Shown here piece by piece: positions 36,408 to 45,581 of a stretch of 64,000 nt of DNA (within the stretch, counting starts at the first letter, position 1; every line of letters starts with the position of its first letter). The notes beneath the pieces are model-generated. The model was not told the origin of the DNA and did not search any database. It saw only the letters and a list, made by a program, of their open reading frames with translations. The stretch comes from Firmicutes bacterium UBA6806 (GTDB taxonomy: Bacteria > Bacillota > Clostridia > Peptostreptococcales > Acidaminobacteraceae): NCBI GenBank assembly GCA_002452745.1, contig DKFC01000008.1, positions 57,259 to 121,258 of the forward strand, in the 5' to 3' direction. The position numbers and the translations under genes were made by a program.

Positions 36408-37905
36408 ATTTTATGGCTCTAATGGCCTCAATCTCCTCCAAATAATCGAAGAATAAATCCGTAAGCTCAGGGTCAAACTGTATGCCTCTGAACTTAATCA
36501 ATTCTGCTAAAACTGCCTCCCGTGGCAAGGCCTTACGGTATGGTCTGTCATTTGTCATAGCATCGTAAGCATCTGCAATGGATAAAATCCTGCACTCTAT
36601 TGGAATTTCTTCTCCCTTTAGACCAAGCGGATACCCACTTCCATCCCATCTCTCATGATGCATCAAAATCAAATTGGCAATATGAGCAAGCTCCGTTGAC
36701 GCACTGGCAATTCGTTGACCAATCTCGCAATGTGTCTTCATGATGGTCATTTCCTCATCCGTAAGCGGGCCGGGTTTCATCAGAATACTATCTGGAATTC
36801 CAACCTTTCCAAAATCGTGAAACTTGGCAAGCAACTGAATGCTTCCCAATTGATGACGCGGAAGCTCCAGCTTTTCACCTATGAAGAGAGCCACATTCTC
36901 AATTCTCTCTGCATGTCCCTCTGTGATATAGTCTCTCGCTTCAAGTGCGCTCATCATCGCTGTGACAATTTCATTTCTCACACTGCCACTCTTTAAGAGT
37001 TTCTTACGATACATCATCTGATCGGCACTTGCCATTACAAGGTGCATCTCGTTGAGCTGTTCTGAAAACATGGCATACCCCATGCTCACACTTATTTTAA
37101 TCTTCTGCTCTGGTGTGTAGAGATGTCCAAATCGCATTTCTAGATCATGCGTCATGCGATCGAGTATTTTTTCATTGACATGGCTTATGATAACGCCAAA
37201 TTCGTCTCCTCCAAGTCTTCCAATAACCCCTCTCCCTCTAAAATAACCCTTCACGGCATCGGAGAACGTGGTAATCATCTTGTCACCTGCAAGGTGTCCA
37301 AAGGCATCGTTTATCAGTTTCAAACCATCTATGTCAAACAGCATAATTCCAACATTATCTTCACCTGATTCAACAAGGCGCTGAACTTCTCTTTCAAAGT
37401 AACTTCGATTGTATAAGTCCGTCAAATAATCTCTTGTAGCCATGTATTCCAGCTTGTCATAAAAAGCCCTTAACTCTGTGACATCTCTTATAATCAGCAA
37501 GATTTCACCTTTATCCGTCGGCACAATTCTCAGTTCAAAACAAAATGATTCAATTTCAAAATCAAATGTTTCAACATTTCCATGCGTCTCCACTTCTGTT
37601 ATAGCCGCCTCAATTCGATCTGCCCACTCTGAGTCAAAAAGAGCTTCAACAACCATTCGCTTTTCCGAACTCTTGATAGGTGTCTCAAGGTCAATTTGTT
37701 CACCATAGTACTCGTAGTAACGGCCTTGTTGATCTCTCAAAATCAAAAGGTCTGGAATGGCCTTTAACATAGCATCGTTTCTTGCATTTATCTTTTCAAG
37801 TTCCCTTATCTTCCCCATCAACTCCGGATAGTAGTTCTTCCGATTCGAGCTTTCTCCCAGCCCGATAATCCTCTTCCTCAATTCATCTCTATTCTCACGA
37901 GTCAT
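36406..37905 (-). CDS. PAS-GGDEF-HD-GYP cyclic di-GMP protein
   Basis: The 499-residue, apparently cytoplasmic protein has a PAS-like domain (about 35-140), a GGDEF domain (about 150-300) with the intact RLGGDEFGVI active loop, and an HD-GYP domain (about 310-495) with FHDFGKVGIPDSIL and HHERWDGSGYPLGLKG. Both opposite activities, cyclic di-GMP synthesis and hydrolysis, could be present. Its start overlaps the stop of the upstream Fe-alcohol dehydrogenase by four bases, so the two are translationally coupled. Confidence 0.93.
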   Translation of the reverse strand: MTRENRDELRKRIIGLGESSNRKNYYPELMGKIRELEKINARNDAMLKAIPDLLILRDQQGRYYEYYGEQIDLETPIKSSEKRMVVEALFDSEWADRIEAAITEVETHGNVETFDFEIESFCFELRIVPTDKGEILLIIRDVTELRAFYDKLEYMATRDYLTDLYNRSYFEREVQRLVESGEDNVGIMLFDIDGLKLINDAFGHLAGDKMITTFSDAVKGYFRGRGVIGRLGGDEFGVIISHVNEKILDRMTHDLEMRFGHLYTPEQKIKISVSMGYAMFSEQLNEMHLVMASADQMMYRKKLLKSGSVRNEIVTAMMSALEARDYITEGHAERIENVALFIGEKLELPRHQLGSIQLLAKFHDFGKVGIPDSILMKPGPLTDEEMTIMKTHCEIGQRIASASTELAHIANLILMHHERWDGSGYPLGLKGEEIPIECRILSIADAYDAMTNDRPYRKALPREAVLAELIKFRGIQFDPELTDLFFDYLEEIEAIRAIK

Positions 37906-39041
37906 AACGTCAAAACCCTTTCATAAAGTTCTATGATTTCCAATTTATCATATTGAACTGGATTAGTGACCATACATGGATCGGCAAGTGCAAATTCGGC
38001 CAGCTTTTCAACATCCTTCGCCTGAATTTTCATCTCTATCTTGCCCCCGATTCCCAAAGTCTTGCGCATCTCTGAAATTGCACTCACTAAATTCTCACGA
38101 CTTGGCTCTGCAAGGCCAAACGCCCTTCCGATTTCATCATATCTCTCACTTGCAAATGGGTAATTCCGATGTATTACATGTTCAAGTAAAATACTATTGC
38201 ACTCTCCATGTGCCAAGTCGAAAATCCCCCCCAAGCTGTGTGCCATGGCATGAACTGCCCCTAGGCTAGCATTTGAAAAAGCAATGCCCGCATGTAGACT
38301 TGCCATCATCATATCTCTCAGCGCCGATTCATCTCGTCGATTTTCATATAGGGGAATCAAACTCTTTCTTATGAGCCTGACGCTTTCCAGTGCATGCAAA
38401 TCTGTAATTGGCGATGACGCATTGGACACATATGCCTCAATGGCATGTGTAAGCGCATCCATCCCTGTACATGCAGTGAGGTAATCACCCATAGTTGTCA
38501 AAAGAACAGGATCGATTAACGAAAGGTCTGGAACTACCTTCTTGGAGATAATGGCTATCTTCACCAGCCTCATGGTATCAGACACAATTGCAAATTGAGA
38601 AACATCAGCAGATGTCCCCGCAGTACTTGGAATACAAATGAGGGGAGGTCCTGGCAAGGGCACTAAATCAACGCCCTCGTAATCCAACACACTGCCTCCA
38701 TTTGAAACCACTATTGCAATTCCCTTTGCACAATCCATTGGACTTCCGCCCCCCACTGCAATGATAAAATTGCATTTTTCTGTTTCAAAGACATCTGCTC
38801 CCAGCATGACATCACATTCTCTAGGGTTTGGAAACACGTCCCTATAGACAATATATTCTATTTCATGTTCCGATAGGCTCTGAACGATGTCTTCCAGCCA
38901 CCCGGCATTGATAATTCCATCATCTGTGACGATAAGAACTTTTTCGGCTCCCAAATTTTTAGCGTAACTGCCAATTAGAAGTCTCGAATTAAATCCGAAA
39001 ATAAATTCGGGAATCACTATCTTTCTAAGCTCTTCGTACAT
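37902..39041 (-). CDS. iron-containing alcohol dehydrogenase
   Basis: NAD(P)-dependent reduction of aldehydes or ketones, or the reverse. The 379-residue protein shows VGGGSPMDCAKG (nucleotide-site loop), PSTAGTSADVSQFA, D-A-L-T-H-A-I-E-A-Y and GAVHAMAHSLGG with HGECNSILLEHV, which give the D/H/H/H metal ligands of the group III family. Its ribosome site lies inside a 10-bp stem hairpin just upstream. Coupled to the cyclic di-GMP gene downstream. Confidence 0.92.
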   Translation of the reverse strand: MYEELRKIVIPEFIFGFNSRLLIGSYAKNLGAEKVLIVTDDGIINAGWLEDIVQSLSEHEIEYIVYRDVFPNPRECDVMLGADVFETEKCNFIIAVGGGSPMDCAKGIAIVVSNGGSVLDYEGVDLVPLPGPPLICIPSTAGTSADVSQFAIVSDTMRLVKIAIISKKVVPDLSLIDPVLLTTMGDYLTACTGMDALTHAIEAYVSNASSPITDLHALESVRLIRKSLIPLYENRRDESALRDMMMASLHAGIAFSNASLGAVHAMAHSLGGIFDLAHGECNSILLEHVIHRNYPFASERYDEIGRAFGLAEPSRENLVSAISEMRKTLGIGGKIEMKIQAKDVEKLAEFALADPCMVTNPVQYDKLEIIELYERVLTL

Positions 39042-39045
39042 AAAA

Positions 39046-39081
39046 ACACCTCCGGATGATATATATACCCCCCGGAGGTGT
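39046..39081 (-). promoter_or_regulatory. hairpin that hides the ribosome site of the Fe-alcohol dehydrogenase
   Basis: ACACCTCCGG and CCGGAGGTGT form a perfect 10-bp stem with a 16-base loop. The GGAGGTG ribosome site, four to five bases before the ATG at 39041, is the second arm on the minus strand and would be covered. T5 follows, so termination is also possible. Confidence 0.6.
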
Positions 39082-39125
39082 CATTCAAAATATTTAATTC
39101 TTATAATTTTGAAATGATTTCAAAA

Positions 39126-40277
39126 TCAATAACCCATAGATTTCACTTCATAACTGGCATTTGTAAGAGTAAACACATCTTGCAATCCAGGCGTCATATA
39201 GACGATATTTTCATCAGTTATGAAGAGCGCCTCCACTTGATCTAGGCTCTCTACATATTTATAGCCTTCTTCAAGTCCCATGACAAACACTGTTGTGGAG
39301 AGTCCATCACCAGTTGCCGACTTTTCAGAGATGATCGACACTGATTGTAGGTGGTTTTCCTCTGGATATCCTGTTTTAGGGTTCAAAATATGATGATATC
39401 TGGTATCTCCAACGAAGAAATATCGCTCGTAGATTCCAGATGAGACAATTGAATTGCCTTTGAGCTTCATACTCCCTACGATTTTATGCTCATCTTGAGG
39501 GTCTCTCACACCGATGTTCCACGCTTCGCTGTTTGGCTTATGACCAACTGTCAAAACGTTTCCACCCAAGTTGATAATCGCACTGGTATAGCCTTCATCT
39601 GTGATAATCGCCTTCACTTTATCTGCAATATAGCCCTTGGCAATTGCTCCCAAATCCAGTTCCATCCCTTTTTTCTTTAAAAAAACAGTTCTATTGGCAT
39701 CGTCGAGTTCAATATCCTGATAATTTATCAGAGCAATAGTCTCATCAATCTCCGACTGCTCTGGCACATGGGCAGACTCCGTTCCAATGCCCCATAAGTC
39801 CACCAATGGCCCCACTGAAATGTCAAATCCACCACTTGACACGTTGGAAAACTCAAGCCCTAATTTTATCAGTTCATAGACCTCTTCACCCACTGGCACA
39901 GGAGCAATCCCTGCATTTTTGTTGATTTGCGCCACCTCAGAAGTTTCAATACTCTTGGAAATGAGATCTTCAAGTCTTTCTATTTCATTGAAAATTCTAT
40001 CAAAATCCTCATTTGGCGCTTCACCGTCAGCGTAGAGATTAATCGTTATAAAAGTGCCAAGTTGAAAGCTCTCTTGGGTTGTAATGGTACTCTTAGTTTT
40101 TTTATCTTTGACAACTTTCGACTCTGTTCTCACAAATTTTTGCTCGCTGACATCAGAACTTTCATTTGTCTGCAAATTTTCAGGCTCTGCTTCTGGATCA
40201 GGCAGTTGCTTCTGACAACCTGATAAAAGCAAGATGAGAATCAAGCCAGCCAACAGTCCTATTTTTATATTTTTCAT
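39126..40277 (-). CDS. apbE: FAD:protein FMN transferase (ApbE lipoprotein)
   Basis: Attaches FMN from FAD to a Thr/Ser in target proteins outside the membrane. The 383-residue protein has lipobox LLLSGC, then ApbE motifs: QLGTFITINLYADG, DLGAIAKGYIADKV, IINLGGNV, HHILNPKTGYP and GDGLSTTVFVMG with the metal-binding Asp. The start at 40277 follows AGGAGG and gives a proper signal peptide. The plausible substrate in this window is the two-domain lipoprotein at 35.4-36.3 kb. Confidence 0.93.
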   Translation of the reverse strand: MKNIKIGLLAGLILILLLSGCQKQLPDPEAEPENLQTNESSDVSEQKFVRTESKVVKDKKTKSTITTQESFQLGTFITINLYADGEAPNEDFDRIFNEIERLEDLISKSIETSEVAQINKNAGIAPVPVGEEVYELIKLGLEFSNVSSGGFDISVGPLVDLWGIGTESAHVPEQSEIDETIALINYQDIELDDANRTVFLKKKGMELDLGAIAKGYIADKVKAIITDEGYTSAIINLGGNVLTVGHKPNSEAWNIGVRDPQDEHKIVGSMKLKGNSIVSSGIYERYFFVGDTRYHHILNPKTGYPEENHLQSVSIISEKSATGDGLSTTVFVMGLEEGYKYVESLDQVEALFITDENIVYMTPGLQDVFTLTNASYEVKSMGY

Positions 40278-40405
40278 GTTTCCTCCTATTTCAATTCCTC
40301 GCTCTATTATAACATGCCCTCTCACGATTGTTGATACTTAATCTCGTTGATTGGCACCATCCAGATGGAGAAATCACCTGAGGAAATCGAAGCTTTCCTT
40401 TTGAT

Positions 40406-41356
40406 TTATTTTTTATCGTACAGTATTTTACCTGAAACCGTTGTGGCTTTGACCCATCTTTCCTCTGATCTATTGACGACATTGACCCGCCTCTTGCCGC
40501 TTATATCCTTGTCAACAACTGCAAACCCACTTGGATCAAGTGTTCCAGACATAGAATCCATTGTCAGATTGTACAGTTCAGGGGTTTCAACCTTGATGTC
40601 TATTTTACCTGATACCGTTGAAAATTCAGCTGTTTTAAGTTCATCGCCTCCATCGAATTCGATACTGCCGGAAACCGTTTTTCCGACAACTGAGATGTGA
40701 TGTCCTGTGACTTTAAGTCTTCCAGAAGTGGATTTATACTGTCCTTTAGCACATTTTATATCTTCTGAAATAACGGTGCCAGAAGTGGATTTTCCCTGTA
40801 ATATCTGAGCTTTAATACCCGTTAAGTACACCTTTCCACTGACTGATTTAAACGTCAAATCAATCCCGTTGATGCCAATGGCAGAAATGCTTCCTGAAAC
40901 ACTTGAGAACTTGCCTTGATCCACTACAGTGCCCATGGGCAATTTGACATTGATAAACACCGATTTAAAGGGATTCTCACCATTGTCTTTGAAGAAGTCG
41001 ATCAGATCACCAAAACCACCGCTTCTCTTTTCCTTAATGGCGATGTAGTTTTCCTCTTCATAAAATTGAAGCCAGTCTGGTTTTTCAACCAATTCTCTTG
41101 TCTTTGGGTCCATGAGTTCAATGATGATATCATCCACATTGGATCGCTCTATATTTAATTTGCACGATACCAAAGCGATATCAAAGTTTTTAAGCTCTTC
41201 TCTTGCAGTCTCTTCAAACGAATACCTCTCTTCATCGTCTCTTGTCTCACTCTCTATAAGTTCAGCTTGTTCAGCCGCCTCAATCAATTCAAGGCCCTCT
41301 TCCACCGTGATTTTTCCAGCTTCAATCATTTTTAAAATTTCAAGTTTGCTATTCAT
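40406..41356 (-). CDS. DUF4097-type beta-helix protein with N-terminal SHOCT-like domain
   Basis: The 316-residue protein begins with a short SHOCT/YvlB-like helix pair (LEILKMIEAGKITVEEGLELI), followed by a repetitive beta structure in which the phrase SVSG/STSG recurs (KFSSVSGSIS, FKSVSGKVYL, GKSTSGTVIS, YKSTSGRLKV, GKTVSGSIEF, FSTVSGKIDI, TVSGKILY). This is typical of DUF4097/putative adhesin proteins of unknown function. The true ATG is 41356; the GTG at 41365 lies in the ribosome site. Third gene of a DUF2089 regulatory operon. Confidence 0.8.
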   Translation of the reverse strand: MNSKLEILKMIEAGKITVEEGLELIEAAEQAELIESETRDDEERYSFEETAREELKNFDIALVSCKLNIERSNVDDIIIELMDPKTRELVEKPDWLQFYEEENYIAIKEKRSGGFGDLIDFFKDNGENPFKSVFINVKLPMGTVVDQGKFSSVSGSISAIGINGIDLTFKSVSGKVYLTGIKAQILQGKSTSGTVISEDIKCAKGQYKSTSGRLKVTGHHISVVGKTVSGSIEFDGGDELKTAEFSTVSGKIDIKVETPELYNLTMDSMSGTLDPSGFAVVDKDISGKRRVNVVNRSEERWVKATTVSGKILYDKK

Positions 41357-41368
41357 CTCATTCACCTC

Positions 41369-41734
41369 TTATTCAACACTAATGATGACCCTGTGTCCAT
41401 CATCTGTGGTTATATTCATCAGTTCACCAATTTCACCCGATTTAATGGCTTCAAGTACGCCCGAAATATCTATATCGCTGTCTATATCCTTGATGTATTT
41501 CACACCAAAGAATTTAAAAATTCCCGCTGGTAAGGTAATATCAACTTTTTTCTCCCGTCGCGGATCATAGACATTTATTCGGACGCCCTTTATTGCCTTT
41601 TGAATCTCTTCTTCCGTGCTCTCATGCCGACTTTCGGAGGACTCGACTGCTTTGAGCAACTTCATCCCATCTTCGGCAGTAATCGTTCCATTTTCAATCA
41701 TTTTCAAAATCTTCATTCTGTCTTCGCTCATCAT
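41369..41734 (-). CDS. SHOCT-like domain protein
   Basis: The 121-residue product starts with a SHOCT-like motif (RMKILKMIENGTITAEDGMKLLKAVE), the same motif as at the start of the next gene, and has a C-terminal beta-rich part. The function is unknown. It overlaps the upstream DUF2089 gene by an ATGA stop/start. Confidence 0.7.
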   Translation of the reverse strand: MMSEDRMKILKMIENGTITAEDGMKLLKAVESSESRHESTEEEIQKAIKGVRINVYDPRREKKVDITLPAGIFKFFGVKYIKDIDSDIDISGVLEAIKSGEIGELMNITTDDGHRVIISVE

Positions 41735-42102
41735 GATTCTCCTTTCAGCCGTTTCAGCGCTTCATCTGACGTTATCTCACCGCTGCTGAGTTTTTCTAAA
41801 ATCTCCTTTTTGTCCATTTCTTCTTTTGAAGGACTCACACTATATCCCAAGGCCGCAATCACCTGATCCAAATTTCTTCTGACCGTTGGATACGATATTC
41901 CCAAATCCTTCTCAATTTCTTTGATATTTCCACGGTTTTTAATAAATACTTCAATAAAGAGCTTTTCCTCTTTTGTCAAATAGCTGAACTTATCCAGTTC
42001 AAATTGTCCTTCTATTGAAGTCTTACAGTGGTCACAGTGAAGTTTCACCACTTTCAATTTGGACTGACAGACCGGGCAGGTTCCCAAAACAGGTCTTTTC
42101 AT
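41731..42102 (-). CDS. DUF2089 zinc-ribbon HTH protein
   Basis: The 123-residue protein has an N-terminal four-Cys zinc ribbon (CPVCQSKLKVVKLHCDHC), a sigma-70-region-4-like HTH (LTKEEKLFIEVFIKNRGNIKEIEKDLGISYPTVRRNLDQVI) and a C-terminal SHOCT-like helix (LSSGEITSDEALKRLKG). It likely binds DNA and regulates its own operon. First of three coupled genes. Confidence 0.82.
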   Translation of the reverse strand: MKRPVLGTCPVCQSKLKVVKLHCDHCKTSIEGQFELDKFSYLTKEEKLFIEVFIKNRGNIKEIEKDLGISYPTVRRNLDQVIAALGYSVSPSKEEMDKKEILEKLSSGEITSDEALKRLKGES

Positions 42103-42208
42103 CTACGTTTCACCTCCTACAGGATTAATCTATCGCCTCATGGCATTCTAAAGAGCCAACGTCGGCAAATTAAAGTTTATCATTTCCCATGATGACAATG
42201 CACCGTGA

Positions 42209-43489
42209 TTACCAGTATGCCTTGATCTCCTTATCTCTTAAAAATACAAAAGATACTAAAATGGATAAGACTCCGCATATCATAAAGAGTAACCATGAGG
42301 GTACCTTATCTGATAAGATTCCGATTAAAATAAAACCAACTGGTGTTGCCGCCTGAGAAAGTGTACTAATCATGGCGAACACACGTCCTCTAAAATCGTC
42401 TTCAACCCTCGACTGTAAAATCGTAAACAGAGGGATGTTCAAAAGGGCATTTATAATTGCGAATACAACGCCAAGTGCAGACCACATCCAAAGGACTTGA
42501 ATACCGCTAAACCTATCTAGAACTACAGGCATAATCGGAATCCCAAATACCAAGAATATCAGACACTGAGCCACTAATGTCTTTGCAAACACTGTATATC
42601 CAGATTTTTTTACCGGCATTTTCGAGACGACTATCATCCCCATAATAGCCCCTACGGAAAAAATCGCTTCAAAGATGCCAAGTTCTTTTGCCGTGAGCAT
42701 CAAATCAAATTTCACGACTTTAGGAAACACAATCATGTACAGAGGGTTGACGATTAAATTCAGCACCGTAAAGAACATAACCGTTTTCAGCAGCGCTCCA
42801 TGTCCCTTTATATAGTCGATTCCCTCCCTCATATCTGTGAGAATGTGCTTAAAATTTATTTTCTCTTGCTTCTGTTTTTCGAAGTGAATGAACATCTCTG
42901 AGATACCAGAGAGAATAAACGAGATCGAATTAATGGCAAGGACGCCGACGAATCCTATGTAATAATATAGAAATCCAGCCACTGCCGAGCCAACAATCAA
43001 AGTTAACTGCCTTGATATGCCATTATATGAATTGGCTTTGTTCAAGTCGCTTTCGCCTACAATATTGGGAATACTGGCATCAATTGAAGCATTGAAAAAC
43101 GTGCTCAATCCATTGCTCAAAACAGTGACGGCAAAGATGCTGACAATTGGCATGATGTCAAAGTAAATAAGACCTGTCAATACAACGAATAGAGCACCTC
43201 TAATCAAGTCTGTCATGTAGATGATTTTGCGACGGTCAAACCGATCTACAAAGGCGCCTCCTATTGGGCCAACCAGAACATAGGGTAAAATCATGCAAAT
43301 GCTGAATCCAGACATAATTAGTCCAACATTTTCCTCAGTCCCCTGCGTCATCAGATACCATATAACTGCGATTGAGAAAAGGGCATTCCCCACATTTGAG
43401 ACAATCTGACCAAATAAAATTAAAACGAAATTTCGATTTCCAAAGAGATTTTCCCCAACTACATTCTTTTCATCGTCCATAACATTCAT
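42209..43489 (-). CDS. MFS transporter (DHA3-like exporter)
   Basis: The 426-residue protein has 12 predicted membrane helices in two halves, with the MFS loop GPIGGAFVDRFDRRKII between TM2 and TM3. It resembles drug/siderophore exporters of the DHA3 class. The substrate is not evident. It lies 106 bp upstream of the DUF2089 gene. Confidence 0.88.
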   Translation of the reverse strand: MNVMDDEKNVVGENLFGNRNFVLILFGQIVSNVGNALFSIAVIWYLMTQGTEENVGLIMSGFSICMILPYVLVGPIGGAFVDRFDRRKIIYMTDLIRGALFVVLTGLIYFDIMPIVSIFAVTVLSNGLSTFFNASIDASIPNIVGESDLNKANSYNGISRQLTLIVGSAVAGFLYYYIGFVGVLAINSISFILSGISEMFIHFEKQKQEKINFKHILTDMREGIDYIKGHGALLKTVMFFTVLNLIVNPLYMIVFPKVVKFDLMLTAKELGIFEAIFSVGAIMGMIVVSKMPVKKSGYTVFAKTLVAQCLIFLVFGIPIMPVVLDRFSGIQVLWMWSALGVVFAIINALLNIPLFTILQSRVEDDFRGRVFAMISTLSQAATPVGFILIGILSDKVPSWLLFMICGVLSILVSFVFLRDKEIKAYW

Positions 43490-43650
43490 CGGTTTAATAT
43501 ACTCCGATTCCTCCTTTGCTATTTATAAATGTTCTGTAAGTTTAAAATACGCCTTTATATTCACAAAGTCAATCTCATTTTTGATTTTCTAACCTCATTT
43601 TAACTTTTAAATTAATAAAATTAATATCAAAATTAAATATATTGATATAA

Positions 43651-43704
43651 AAAGACCCCCTTTGGAATCTGCTAAAATGTGCAGATACGCCAAAAGGGGC
43701 CTTT
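43651..43704 (-). terminator. nested terminator hairpin of the SPFH gene
   Basis: An outer CCCC/GGGG-based stem (AAAGACCCCCTTTGG with CCAAAAGGGGCCTTT) encloses an inner ATCTGC/GCAGAT stem. T runs follow on the minus strand. Confidence 0.65.
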
Positions 43705-43714
43705 GAATTCCACT

Positions 43715-44638
43715 TTATTTTTTTGCAATTTCAGTAATACTTGTCACCATATTTGCCACACCTGCTAAGTCAGATGGAACGATGATTTTTGTCGCCTGAC
43801 CATCTGCAACTTTTTCAAGTGCTTCAAAGCTCTTGAGTGTCAGTACAGCTTGATCTGCTTGTGCCGCTTTAATCATCTCAATCCCTTGTGCAGTAGCTTG
43901 TTGAACTTTCAAGATTGCTTCTGCCTGTCCTTCTGCCTCTCTAATTTGAGCTTCTCTCTTTGCTTCCGCTCTTAAGATTGCAGATTGTTTTTCTGCCTCT
44001 GCATCGAGGATGACAGATTCTTTTTTACCTTCAGCAACAAGGATTGCTGAGCGTTTTTCACCTTCTGCTCTCAAGATGGATTCACGTCTTTCACGTTCTG
44101 CTCTCATCTGTTTTTCCATTGCCTCTTGGATGTCCTTCGGTGGCAAAATGTTTTTTACTTCCACACGATTGACCTTGATCCCCCACGGATCTGTGGCTTC
44201 GTCCAGTATACTTCGCATTTGAGTGTTGATTAAATCTCTCGATGTCAGGGTTTCATCCAGTTCCAACTGACCAATGATATTTCTCAGTGTTGTAGCCGTT
44301 AAGTTTTCAATGGCAACAATTGGTTGAGCCACACCATAAGTGTACAGTTTTGGATCTGTAATCTGATAGTACACAACTGTGTCGATTTTCATGGTAACGT
44401 TATCTTTTGTGATAACTGGTTGAGGTGGAAAATCCACCACCATTTCCTTCAAAGTCACTTTTTTTGCCACTCTGTCAATCAGTGGTATCTTAAAGTGCAA
44501 TCCAGTTTCCCAAGTGCTGTGATATGCGCCCAGTCTTTCCAGAACATAAGCACTTGCCTGAGGAACAATTCGGATATTGGTGACTATAAGTAAAAATGCA
44601 AGGACAATTAGTATCGTCCCGAGTATAAAACCACCCAT
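43715..44638 (-). CDS. SPFH/stomatin family membrane protein (QmcA-like)
   Basis: The 307-residue protein has an N-terminal membrane anchor (about 1-24), an SPFH domain (RIVPQASAYVLERLGAYHSTW, TKDNVTMKIDTVVYYQI), and a coiled-coil region of Glu/Arg/Ala repeats (about 185-260). Such proteins form large membrane rings and organise microdomains or control proteases. It follows the NfeD gene, a standard pairing. Confidence 0.92.
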   Translation of the reverse strand: MGGFILGTILIVLAFLLIVTNIRIVPQASAYVLERLGAYHSTWETGLHFKIPLIDRVAKKVTLKEMVVDFPPQPVITKDNVTMKIDTVVYYQITDPKLYTYGVAQPIVAIENLTATTLRNIIGQLELDETLTSRDLINTQMRSILDEATDPWGIKVNRVEVKNILPPKDIQEAMEKQMRAERERRESILRAEGEKRSAILVAEGKKESVILDAEAEKQSAILRAEAKREAQIREAEGQAEAILKVQQATAQGIEMIKAAQADQAVLTLKSFEALEKVADGQATKIIVPSDLAGVANMVTSITEIAKK

Positions 44639-44697
44639 AATGACCTCCTAATATAATTAGTAAATAATGTATCTGAAAAACCATCTCACCCACTGAG

Positions 44698-44716
44698 CTG
44701 CCTTTCCAATAGGCAG
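44698..44716. other. NfeD-SPFH intercistronic hairpin
   Basis: CTGCCT-TTCCAAT-AGGCAG lies between the NfeD stop and SPFH start. No T run follows, so it is more likely an mRNA structure than a terminator. Confidence 0.45.
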
Positions 44717-44764
44717 TGGAGCGAAAATTGGCTAATCATACTTTTGCAGTTGACCTCTCACATG

Positions 44765-45202
44765 TTATTTCACTCTCTGAACAATTAATTTAACACCTTC
44801 CACTGCCAAAATCTCAACTTCAACGTCGACACCGATTGACTTGTGGTCTGGACATTTAGCTGTCCAAATTTGTCCATTTACCTTTACAAGACCCGTTTCA
44901 TTGATTTTAATTTCCTTTGTGACATAGCCCGTTTGACCGATAATTGCATCTACATTGGTCTTGGTCTGCCCCACTTTCAAAAAGTTTTTGGCAATTGGTC
45001 GCGTATAAACCAAGAGCACACTGGCCACAATTACAAATACCACCACTTGAACCATGATGTTAAAGCCCATAATCGAGGCGATCAATGCCACCAGTGATCC
45101 TACAGCAAACCAAATTGAAGTGAGCCCCAGCGTTGAGGCTTCTATTACTGTGAAAACAACAATTAAAATTGCCCACATGATTGTATAATAGCTTAAATCC
45201 AT
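44765..45202 (-). CDS. NfeD family membrane protein
   Basis: The product of about 145 residues has four hydrophobic segments and a C-terminal OB-fold (GQTGYVTKEIKINETGLVKVNGQIWTA). It is the short NfeD type that associates with SPFH proteins at the membrane. The start could be 45208 or 45202; the latter has better spacing from GAGG. In an operon with the SPFH gene. Confidence 0.85.
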   Translation of the reverse strand: MDLSYYTIMWAILIVVFTVIEASTLGLTSIWFAVGSLVALIASIMGFNIMVQVVVFVIVASVLLVYTRPIAKNFLKVGQTKTNVDAIIGQTGYVTKEIKINETGLVKVNGQIWTAKCPDHKSIGVDVEVEILAVEGVKLIVQRVK

Positions 45203-45581
45203 AATCATTTCCTCACCTTCTGTCCCCTTTATTCTTTAAATCGTCACCTGTATTCTCTTATTTTAATTATATCCCTTTTTCCATCTCAATATATTAAGAA
45301 AGGCTTAAATTTGACTTAGTTTTCCAACGAAATAGGTTATGATAGCCCACGAATTGAGTTTACCATATTTTACTATGTTTTACTATATTTTTATATATTT
45401 TTTTCACCATGATTCTCCACACTCCTCACGAAATTTGTCGCCATGCTTATGATTCGTCATTTTCACTGGTTGCTTATTGAAAACTGAGCCTCTCAGACAG
45501 AGCATAACGTGGTATAATTAAATGAGACGCCACCCCGAGGTCTATGGGGGCGTTCTATGAAAATTCATTGGGAGGTGCCAT
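45203..45581. other. divergent regulatory region with phased 10-bp repeats and leader hairpin
   Basis: No gene is visible in this stretch of over 370 bp. Four consecutive 10-bp units at 45361-45400 (TACCATATTT, TACTATGTTT, TACTATATTT, TTATATATTT) repeat once per helical turn. A TATAAT at 45513-45518 could start the plus-strand transcript, whose leader folds ACGCC-a-CCC with GGGGGCGT (45527-45553). Confidence 0.5.
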
